From NCBI GenBank assembly GCA_947057505.1, contig CAMSEM010000033.1:1-12009 (forward strand): DNA of 12,009 bases, given 5' to 3'. The notes below the pieces were generated by a model that was not told the origin of the DNA, did no database searches, and was given only the letters and a program-made list of their open reading frames with translations. Positions 4,235 through 10,853 of the stretch are shown here, one piece after another. Position numbers and translations under genes: made by a program. The first letter of the stretch is position 1. Each line of letters begins with the position of its first letter. Origin of the DNA: an uncultured Clostridium sp. (lineage in GTDB: Bacteria; Bacillota; Clostridia; TANB77; CAG-508).

Positions 4235-7084
4235 ATGGAAGAAGCAAATAAAAATGAAAATATAGTAAAAGATAAAAAAATGCAAGCTCATAAAAAAAGA
4301 AAATGGCTTGTTCTTGTAGCTTTAATATTAGCTGTTGTAATTGCATATATTACTTATAGAGGTAACTATTTAGAAACATTAGAATTAGGAGAGCAATATT
4401 TAAACATTTTTTGGCAAAATGTATCTTACCAATTAATTGCATTTGGTGCTAATTTTATAGTTATATTTACACTTATTTATGCAACCAATAAAAGAATAAA
4501 AAAGGGGCTAATCCCATTTTTTGAAGAAGAAAAAAAGCAAATGCCTAAAATGCCAAACAAATCAATTGCATTTGTGGCTTCTCTTGTAATTAGCTTTTTT
4601 ATAACAGATGTTGTATTACAAAAAGTTTTATTATGTATGAATGCAACTGCTTTTGAATTAATAGATCCTGTAATTGGGGTAGATATTGGCTACTTTATTT
4701 TTATACAACCATTTGTACAATTTATTTTAAAATATGTATTAATTACTACAGTTACATTAACAATATATGCAGCCATTTATTATATTATTGCATTTAACTT
4801 TTTATTTGATGGAATAAGTAGAGAAACTCTAAAAAAGAGCATATTGGTCAAACAAATTTGTAATAATATTATAGCAATTGCTGTTATTGTAGCAGCTATT
4901 ATCTTTACAGAGACTTTTAATGTAGGACTTCAAAAGTTTTTAAACTTACAAGATACAGAAATTATTTATTCACTTTGGGGAGCAGGCATTTCAGAAGTGA
5001 CTATTAAACTATGGGGATACCGAATTTTATCAGCCATTATGGTTATATCTATTATGATGGCAATTCATTACTTTAAACAAGGAAAAACGAAGAGAGTAAT
5101 TGTTTCTTTACTTACTGTACCAACTTATTTGGTTTCAATGTTAATTGTATTAGTTACATTTAATATTATCTTTGTTAACCCAAATGAATTGGACAAGCAA
5201 CAACCATATATTAAAGCAAATATTGAATCTACCAAACAAGCATATGGAATAAATATTGAAGAAGTAAATTTGGGTGAAAATCAAACAATAACCAAAGAAG
5301 AACTAATTAGCAACCAAGAAGTGATAGAAAATATTGCTTTAGCCAATAAGCAAGATGTTTTAAAAAACTTAAATACTTTACAAACAAACAAAGGATACTA
5401 TACTTATCGTACCACTAATATAGCAACTTATAATGTAAATGGAAAACAAAATTTAGTATATGTTTCACCAAGAGAAATTACCAATTCAGCAGGTACTTAT
5501 AATAACAAAACTTATGAATATACCCATGGTTATGGTGCAATTATTACTTCTGCGACTTCAGTAGATGAAAATGGAGAACTAGTACATTTACAAAAAGGAT
5601 TTACACCAAGTCAAGAAGATATTGTACACATTACTCAGCCACAAATCTATTTTGGATTAGAAACAAATGATACAGTAGTAACTAATAGTAATGGAAAAAC
5701 AGAATTTGATTATCCAATAGTAACATCTTCTAAAGCAGAAAATGCAGTAAATGTATATGAAGGAAGTGCTGGGTTAAAACTAAATTTTATAGATAGACTT
5801 ATTTTAGCTATGAAAGAAAAAGACTTAAAACTAGCTTTTTCGGGGAATATTAATGCAAATAGCAAAATATTAGTCAATAGAAATATTATTGAAAGAGCAA
5901 AAACTCTTATGCCATATATTTTATATGACGAAAATCCATATTTAGTAATAACTGGTGAAGGAAAATTAGTATGGGTATTAGATGGCTATACAACAGCAGA
6001 TAGCTATCCATATTCTCAAAGAATAACTTTACCAAAAGATAAAACACTAAAAAGAAAAGATATTAACTATATTAGAAATTCAGTTAAAGTTTTAATAGAT
6101 GCTTATGATGGTACCATTAGGTATTATATTACTGATAGAAATGACCCAATTATTATGGCTTACCAAAAAATATATAAAAATTTATTTGTAGATAAAGATG
6201 TATCAATTCCAGAAGATATTAGCAGTCAATTTGTTTACCCAACATTTTTATACAATATACAAGCTAAAATAATGGAAAGATACCACCATGTTCAAACTGA
6301 TGTACTATATAGAGGTGATGACACATGGGAAATAGCAACACACAATACAACAAAAGCTACATCTAAAACAGGAACAAAAATTAAGCCATATTATGCTATG
6401 ATAAAAACAGTTAATGAAGAAAATGCAACCTTAGGTTTAATATTACCATATACACCATATCAAAAACAAAATGTTACATCCTATTTAGTTGGAAGTTATA
6501 AAAATGGTGAACCACAATTGAAACTATATAAATATCCAACAGATAGTAATGTTTTAGGACCAATGCAAATCGATACACAACTAGAACAAGATGAAAACAT
6601 ATCAAAAGAAATAGAAAGCTTAAATGTAACAGGAACTAGATTAAGCAAAAATATGATTGCCATTCCAATTAACAACTCTTTGTTATATATAGAAACAATT
6701 TATCAACAATATATTAATGAAGAAAACTCTACACCAACGCTTAAAAAAATAGTAGTAGCATCTGGAAATAAAGTGGCAATTGGAAATACCATAGTAGAGG
6801 CACTAAATAACTTAGTATCTAAATATGCTGTTGATATTGAAGTTGAAAATACAGAAGACATAGAAGGATTAATAGAAGCAATTATTAAGGCAAATAATAA
6901 TTTAAAACAATCTAGTGAAAATACAAACTGGGAAATGATAGGAAAAGATATGTCTAAACTTCAAGAGCTTATTACAAAACTTGAAAAATTAAAGAAAGAA
7001 CAAGAAAAGGCAAAACCTAATAGCACAAATGAAATAGAAAATAATATTATAAATAGCCAAAATGTAGTAGAAAATAGTTTTTAG
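4235..7084 (+). CDS. UPF0182 family integral membrane protein, 949 aa
   Basis: The length is typical of UPF0182 (COG1615), a widespread family of unknown function. Residues 1-22 are a lysine-rich cytosolic tail. Hydrophobic segments follow at about 24-42, 65-84, 111-128, 150-170, 171-191, 209-226, 263-280 and 287-314, giving seven or eight membrane spans. Next comes a long soluble region, probably outside the membrane, opening with the family's QQPYIKANIESTKQAYGI block (322-339). Later signature blocks are LVWVLDGYTTADSYPYS (about 576-592), VLIDAYDGTIRYYI and YNIQAKIMERYH. The last 60 residues are a charged helix (LQELITKLEKLKKEQEK), likely a coiled coil. AGAAAGGG precedes the ATG and the gap from ftsY is 13 bases, so it is probably co-transcribed with ftsY and may use its targeting route. 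Family membership is very sure; the role is unknown. Confidence 0.93.
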   Translation: MEEANKNENIVKDKKMQAHKKRKWLVLVALILAVVIAYITYRGNYLETLELGEQYLNIFWQNVSYQLIAFGANFIVIFTLIYATNKRIKKGLIPFFEEEKKQMPKMPNKSIAFVASLVISFFITDVVLQKVLLCMNATAFELIDPVIGVDIGYFIFIQPFVQFILKYVLITTVTLTIYAAIYYIIAFNFLFDGISRETLKKSILVKQICNNIIAIAVIVAAIIFTETFNVGLQKFLNLQDTEIIYSLWGAGISEVTIKLWGYRILSAIMVISIMMAIHYFKQGKTKRVIVSLLTVPTYLVSMLIVLVTFNIIFVNPNELDKQQPYIKANIESTKQAYGINIEEVNLGENQTITKEELISNQEVIENIALANKQDVLKNLNTLQTNKGYYTYRTTNIATYNVNGKQNLVYVSPREITNSAGTYNNKTYEYTHGYGAIITSATSVDENGELVHLQKGFTPSQEDIVHITQPQIYFGLETNDTVVTNSNGKTEFDYPIVTSSKAENAVNVYEGSAGLKLNFIDRLILAMKEKDLKLAFSGNINANSKILVNRNIIERAKTLMPYILYDENPYLVITGEGKLVWVLDGYTTADSYPYSQRITLPKDKTLKRKDINYIRNSVKVLIDAYDGTIRYYITDRNDPIIMAYQKIYKNLFVDKDVSIPEDISSQFVYPTFLYNIQAKIMERYHHVQTDVLYRGDDTWEIATHNTTKATSKTGTKIKPYYAMIKTVNEENATLGLILPYTPYQKQNVTSYLVGSYKNGEPQLKLYKYPTDSNVLGPMQIDTQLEQDENISKEIESLNVTGTRLSKNMIAIPINNSLLYIETIYQQYINEENSTPTLKKIVVASGNKVAIGNTIVEALNNLVSKYAVDIEVENTEDIEGLIEAIIKANNNLKQSSENTNWEMIGKDMSKLQELITKLEKLKKEQEKAKPNSTNEIENNIINSQNVVENSF

Positions 7085-7093
7085 GTACATATA

Positions 7094-7120
7094 AAAACTC
7101 ATGCTGTGCTCATGAGTTTT
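7094..7120. terminator. hairpin terminator after the UPF0182 gene
   Basis: AAAACTCATG (7094-7103) and CATGAGTTTT (7111-7120) form a perfect 10-base-pair stem with a 7-base loop, 9 bases past the stop codon. The T run is short on the plus strand (four) and slightly longer on the minus strand (five), so it may act in both directions. Confidence 0.65.
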
Positions 7121-7209
7121 AGAAAATATAATAGCATCAAAACATATTTTCAAACTTATCAATTGCTTCAACATCCATAAAATAAGAAAACTAATTGCAT
7201 AAAATTGCA

Positions 7210-7247
7210 AAAAAACACCATCTTAATAATAGGAGATGGTGTTTTTT
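7210..7247. terminator. terminator-like hairpin abutting a start codon
   Basis: AAAAAACACCATCT (7210-7223) and its exact complement (7234-7247) make a 14-base-pair stem with a 10-base loop, ending in six T on the plus strand and matched by seven A on the left. Only one base separates it from the ATG at 7249. The only ribosome binding site for that gene (AGGAG, 7231-7235) straddles the loop and the right arm. It could be a terminator, an attenuator or a translational switch. Confidence 0.7.
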
Positions 7248-7248
7248 C

Positions 7249-7539
7249 ATGCTAAGAAAGAGTAAATTGGAAAAAATTTTATTAAAAAACTTAGAACAAT
7301 TAAACTTTGTATTAACGAAAAATAATGTATTAGAAATAGCAGAATTATTAGGCAATAAAAAAGAATTGATTTTAAGAAATTTAATGACTGGAATTGCAAA
7401 GGGCATTGGAATAGGAATTGGCTTTACTATTTTAACAGCCATTTTGTTAATCATACTCCAAAAAATTGTCACATTAAATATACCTGTCATAGGTGACTAT
7501 ATTGCAGATATTGTGCAAATTGTAGAAAACAAAAAATAA
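7249..7539 (+). CDS. DUF5665 domain small membrane protein, 96 aa
   Basis: The start is set at the ATG at 7249, where the protein begins MLRKSKLEK; the frame is open back to 7195 but those codons lie in a hairpin and have no ribosome binding site. Residues 1-45 form basic, helical cytosolic sequence. Residues 46-58 (MTGIAKGIGIGIG) lead into one membrane segment at about 53-75, followed by the family-typical LNIPVIGDYIADIVQIVE (76-93). From family knowledge this arrangement (glycine-rich entry, one membrane helix, then IPVIGD-IA-IV) is DUF5665, a small Firmicutes family without known function. The AGGAG site at 7231-7235 is 13 bases from the ATG, which is long, and sits in a hairpin. It is followed by pgsA 93 bases later with a separate -10 element. 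Confidence 0.8.
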   Translation: MLRKSKLEKILLKNLEQLNFVLTKNNVLEIAELLGNKKELILRNLMTGIAKGIGIGIGFTILTAILLIILQKIVTLNIPVIGDYIADIVQIVENKK

Positions 7540-7565
7540 TGATTTTATAAAAATGAAAAAAACTA

Positions 7566-7594
7566 TTTATTTTTTTGAAACTTTTATATATAAT
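7566..7594 (+). promoter_or_regulatory. candidate pgsA promoter (perfect -10, weak -35)
   Basis: A perfect TATAAT lies at 7589-7594, 39 bases before the pgsA start. At 17 bases upstream is TTTATT (7566-7571), only a partial -35 match; a better TTGAAA at 7575-7580 is too close (8 bases). The -10 alone is convincing for an AT-rich leader, but the promoter is not certain. Confidence 0.4.
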
Positions 7595-7632
7595 GTAGTA
7601 AATAAAAAAGTAAAAAAGGTGGAGAAAAAATA

Positions 7633-8232
7633 ATGAACTTAGCAAACAAATTAACTATTTTAAGGATTTTTTTAGTGCCAATTATGGTAATCATTCCGTT
7701 CTTTCATATTAAAGGTAATTTATGGGGAATACCAATAGAATATTTCATAATTGATGCCATTTTTATTATAGCAGCATTAACAGACAAATTAGATGGTTAC
7801 ATAGCAAGGTCTAGAAATCAAATTACTACCTTTGGAAAATTTTTAGACCCAATAGCAGATAAAATTGTAGTAATTACAGCTATGATTATGCTAGTGGAAT
7901 TTGGTCATTTACCAGCATGGATTCCAATTATTGTAGTATTTAGAGAATTTGTTGTATCTGGCTATAGATTAATTGCAGTACAAAAAAGTGGAAATGTAGT
8001 TGCAGCAAACTTTTGGGGAAAATTAAAAACAGTAACACAAATGGTAGCAATTATACTTGCTTTTATTGATCCAAATCCATTTGGTGCTATATTTAGTGGT
8101 GACTTAGTAGGATATGAATTTGTTATTAACTTATTAGTTACTTTAACAATGAGTGTTTCTGTAGTTGCAACTATTTTCTCAGGATGGGAATACTTAAAAG
8201 GTAGCAAAGAGTTATTTAAGGAAGAAATTTAA
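7633..8232 (+). CDS. pgsA: CDP-diacylglycerol-glycerol-3-phosphate 3-phosphatidyltransferase
   Basis: PgsA is an inner-membrane enzyme that joins CDP-diacylglycerol and glycerol 3-phosphate to give phosphatidylglycerophosphate, the committed step to phosphatidylglycerol and cardiolipin. The CDP-alcohol phosphotransferase signature D-x2-DG-x2-AR-x8-G-x3-D-x3-D is complete at residues 51-76 (D51, D54, G55, R59, G68, D72, D76), which supplies the metal ligands and catalytic base. The start MNLANKLTILRI and the 199-residue length are standard for PgsA and help separate it from phosphatidylserine synthase relatives. Membrane helices are visible at about 8-24, 36-50, 79-91, 94-112, 133-146 and 162-184. 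AAGGTGGAG lies 8 bases before the ATG. No terminator separates it from ligA, 127 bases downstream. Confidence 0.95.
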   Translation: MNLANKLTILRIFLVPIMVIIPFFHIKGNLWGIPIEYFIIDAIFIIAALTDKLDGYIARSRNQITTFGKFLDPIADKIVVITAMIMLVEFGHLPAWIPIIVVFREFVVSGYRLIAVQKSGNVVAANFWGKLKTVTQMVAIILAFIDPNPFGAIFSGDLVGYEFVINLLVTLTMSVSVVATIFSGWEYLKGSKELFKEEI

Positions 8233-8236
8233 GAAA

Positions 8237-8293
8237 TGTTAACATATATAACAGTTTGTAAAGGCTAACACCATAACACAACTGTTTAACAGT
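8237..8293. repeat. cluster of AACAGT/ACTGTT inverted repeats
   Basis: The gap between pgsA and ligA holds a perfect small palindrome, ACTGTT-T-AACAGT (8281-8293), a further AACAGT at 8250-8255 that can pair with the first arm across about 25 bases, and TGTTA/TAACA arms at 8237-8253. There is no T run after them, so they are not a standard terminator. They may be an operator or an mRNA structure. Confidence 0.35.
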
Positions 8294-8359
8294 CTTACTT
8301 CAAAAACATACTATTATTGAAAAAATATATCAAAATTAATTTTAAAGGAGAACATACAA

Positions 8360-10354
8360 ATGGAATTTACTACAGCAAAAAAAAGAGCAGAAGAACTAAG
8401 ACCATTACTACAATATTATACACAAAAATATTTTGATGATGAGCAAGTAGTTAGCGACTATGAATATGATATGCTCATGAAAGAACTAAAGCAAATAGAA
8501 AAAGAATATCCAGAATTAATTACAAAGGACTCTCCAACACAAAAAGTAGGTGCAAGCTTGAAAAAAGGTTTTACAAAGGTAACACATGAGGTGCCACTTC
8601 AAAGCCTTCAAGATGTATTTTCAATAGAAGAAGTAGAAGAGTTTGATGAGAAAATGCAAAAAGCATCCCAAGAATATGGAAGACCATTAGAATATGTAGT
8701 AGAAACCAAAATTGATGGGCTATCAGCTGCAATCGAATATAAAGATGGTAAATTTGTAATGGGAGCTACACGTGGAAATGGACAAATAGGAGAAGATGTT
8801 ACACAAAATATAGCTACTATAAAAACGGTGCCACAAGAATTAAAAGAAAAAGCATCTCTTATTGTGCGAGGAGAAGTTTTTATAGGAAAAGAAGATTTTG
8901 ACAAATTAAATGAAAATAGATTAATGGAAGAACAAGAACAATTTGCAAATGCACGAAATGCTGCAGCTGGGTCACTTAGACAATTAGATAGCAAAATTAC
9001 GAAAACACGCCCATTAAATATTTTTATTTTTAATGTACAAAAAAGTACCAACATTCAATTTGAAACACATTATGAAAGTTTGTTATATTTAGAAAGACTA
9101 GGTTTTAATGTAAACCCAGTGAAAATTCTATGCAAGAATATGGAAGAAGTGAAAAAAGCAATTGAAGATATTGGTAATATGAGAGATAGTTTAGATTTTG
9201 GTATTGATGGAGCCGTTGTAAAGGTAAATGACTTAATTTTAAGAGAAAAAGTGGGTACCACTTTTAAAACCCCTAAATGGGCAGTAGCATATAAATATCC
9301 ACCAGAGAAAAAAGAAACCTTATTAAAAGATATTGTATGTCAAGTAGGTAGAACAGGAGCAATAACACCAATGGCAATTTTAGAACCAGCATATGTAGCA
9401 GGCTCTAAAATATCTAAAACTACGCTTCATAACGAAGACTATATTAAAGAAAATGACATAAGAGTGGGAGATAGGGTTATTATACAAAAAGCAGGAGATG
9501 TTATACCAGAAGTAGTAGGCGTTAATAAAGAAAAAAGAGATGGTACAGAAAAAGTATTTCAAATGCCAACTACATGTCCTGTTTGTGGAGCACAAGCAGT
9601 TAGAGAAGAAGGCGAAGCAGTAGTACGTTGCATTGGAATTGAATGCCCAGCTAAACTATATAGAAGTATCATTCACTTTGCCTCAAAAGAAGCAATGAAT
9701 ATAGATGGACTTGGAGAATCTATCATAGCAGAACTAATTGAAAGAAAACTAATTTCTAATATAGCAGATATTTATAAACTAACATTTGAAGATATTGCAT
9801 CTTTGAAAAAAAATGGTAAAAAATTTGCACAAAATATGATGAATGCAATAGAAGAAAGTAAAAACAGAGATTTATATTGCTTAATTAATTCTTTAGGTAT
9901 AAGACATGTAGGCGTAAAACTTGCTAAAACATTAGCCAAGTATTATAAAACAATGGAAAACCTAGCTAATGCCAACTATGAAGAACTAAGAATGGTCGAT
10001 GATGTAGGAGAAATAACAGCACAAGCAATTAACGAATTCTTTAGTCAAGAGCAAACAATAGACCTATTAGAAAAATTAAAAACAGCAGGCGTTAACATGA
10101 CAGTACAAACAGCCGAAAACCAAGACCAACGCTTTGCAGGAAAAACATTTGTATTAACAGGAAGCTTAAACAACTATACAAGAGAACAAGCAAGCCAAAT
10201 CATAGAAAACTTTGGAGGAAAAACATCATCCTCAGTATCGAAAAAAACAGACTATGTACTAGCAGGAGAAGACGCAGGTAGTAAACTAAAAAAAGCACAA
10301 GAACTAGGCGTAACCATTATCTCTGAAGAAGAATTTGGCAAGCTGACCGAATAG
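8360..10354 (+). CDS. ligA: NAD-dependent DNA ligase LigA
   Basis: LigA seals nicks in DNA during replication and repair, using NAD to adenylate itself. At 664 residues it is full length with all domains. Domain Ia is visible by VSDYEYDMLMKEL (31-43). The adenylation domain has the active-site lysine K117 in ETKIDG, with TRGNG (137-141), GEVF (171-174) and DGAVVK (283-288). The OB domain contains GRTGAITP (330-337) and GDVIPEVV (379-386). The zinc finger has C406, C409, C424 and C429. Helix-hairpin-helix repeats span about 445-570, and a C-terminal BRCT domain covers about 591-664 with FVLTGSL and TDYVLAG. The start is supported by AAAGGAG 9 bases upstream. No promoter is clear in the 127-base gap, so it may be read with pgsA. 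A repeat block begins directly at its stop codon. Confidence 0.98.
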   Translation: MEFTTAKKRAEELRPLLQYYTQKYFDDEQVVSDYEYDMLMKELKQIEKEYPELITKDSPTQKVGASLKKGFTKVTHEVPLQSLQDVFSIEEVEEFDEKMQKASQEYGRPLEYVVETKIDGLSAAIEYKDGKFVMGATRGNGQIGEDVTQNIATIKTVPQELKEKASLIVRGEVFIGKEDFDKLNENRLMEEQEQFANARNAAAGSLRQLDSKITKTRPLNIFIFNVQKSTNIQFETHYESLLYLERLGFNVNPVKILCKNMEEVKKAIEDIGNMRDSLDFGIDGAVVKVNDLILREKVGTTFKTPKWAVAYKYPPEKKETLLKDIVCQVGRTGAITPMAILEPAYVAGSKISKTTLHNEDYIKENDIRVGDRVIIQKAGDVIPEVVGVNKEKRDGTEKVFQMPTTCPVCGAQAVREEGEAVVRCIGIECPAKLYRSIIHFASKEAMNIDGLGESIIAELIERKLISNIADIYKLTFEDIASLKKNGKKFAQNMMNAIEESKNRDLYCLINSLGIRHVGVKLAKTLAKYYKTMENLANANYEELRMVDDVGEITAQAINEFFSQEQTIDLLEKLKTAGVNMTVQTAENQDQRFAGKTFVLTGSLNNYTREQASQIIENFGGKTSSSVSKKTDYVLAGEDAGSKLKKAQELGVTIISEEEFGKLTE

Positions 10355-10470
10355 GGGACGGTGGTTAGTGACCCTATTTAGGGTGACTGAGGGACGCTCT
10401 TTGAAGTAAAAAAGCAAGTGTGTCCCTAAAATGACAAAAATGTCACTACAAAGAGCATTCAAAAAGTGAC
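10354..10470. repeat. nested inverted repeats, REP-like, after ligA
   Basis: The block opens with GGGGACGG (10354-10361), overlapping the ligA stop. It contains AGTGACCCTA/TAGGGTGACT (10367-10376 with 10379-10388; one mismatch, 2-base loop), AGGGAC/GTCCCT (10390-10395 with 10422-10427), GCTCTTTG/CAAAGAGC (10396-10403 with 10449-10456, exact) and TGACA/TGTCA (10432-10436 with 10441-10445). It is visibly richer in G/C than its surroundings. GGGGACGG-type sequences with short palindromes recur between genes in many bacteria and some are tied to REP-associated transposases; that this is one of them is an inference. It may end or stabilise the ligA transcript. Confidence 0.55.
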
Positions 10471-10484
10471 AAGAAAGGAAAAGA

Positions 10485-10733
10485 ATGGAAGGCAAATATA
10501 AATTTGAAGAGTTTTATCAAAACTTAGAAGATGGATACCAAATATATTTTACCTATGTAAGAAATCGCTATTTGTTATTTAAAACAGCGGAAAATTGTTA
10601 TACGCAAAAACTGTTAACAGAAAATGAAAAAAATCCACAACCAAGGCATAGTATGCTTACATTTAAAAGGGTAAAAGAGATGTTTTCACATATGGAAGAG
10701 ATTGAGTATAAAACAGGAATAGCTGAAGAATGA
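10485..10733 (+). CDS. small hypothetical protein, 82 aa
   Basis: The ATG at 10485 has AGAAAGGA 5-6 bases upstream. The 82 residues contain EEFYQNLEDGYQIYFTYVRNRYLLFK (8-33 or so), a helix followed by two short strands, and a charged C-terminal helix (KRVKEMFSHMEEIEYKTG). This helix-strand-strand opening recalls small conserved hypothetical proteins of Clostridia, but I do not recognise a named family and assign no function. No signal peptide or membrane segment is seen. It lies alone between the repeat block after ligA and a bidirectional terminator, so it may be expressed by read-through from ligA or from a promoter in the repeat block that I could not identify. Confidence 0.65.
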   Translation: MEGKYKFEEFYQNLEDGYQIYFTYVRNRYLLFKTAENCYTQKLLTENEKNPQPRHSMLTFKRVKEMFSHMEEIEYKTGIAEE

Positions 10734-10739
10734 TATGAA

Positions 10740-10777
10740 AAATACTTAGTTAGTGTCATTGTACTAGCTAAGTATTT
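10740..10777. terminator. bidirectional intrinsic terminator
   Basis: AAATACTTAG (10740-10749) pairs exactly with CTAAGTATTT (10768-10777), extended inward by a G-U pair and TAGT/ACTA to a 15-base-pair stem with an 8-base loop. The T run is better on the minus strand (five T), so it serves the convergent rqcH gene as well as the 82-residue gene, which stops 6 bases before it. Confidence 0.85.
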
Positions 10778-10853
10778 CTTATTGTATAGAAAAAAATGTA
10801 AGGCTTTTAATATACAACTAACTATATTTTCAATTAATTTTCGTTCATTTATA

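Noticed and set aside
8360..8470. Phenylalanine in the NAD-binding N-terminal motif of LigA (YF, where Escherichia coli has YH)
   Set aside because: Other Firmicutes also vary here and the remaining D33, Y36 and D37 are kept, so it is not evidence of altered function.
8608..9054. Minus-strand ORF of 148 codons opposite ligA
   Set aside because: It is a shadow of the adenylation domain coding sequence, with low-complexity composition and no start signals.
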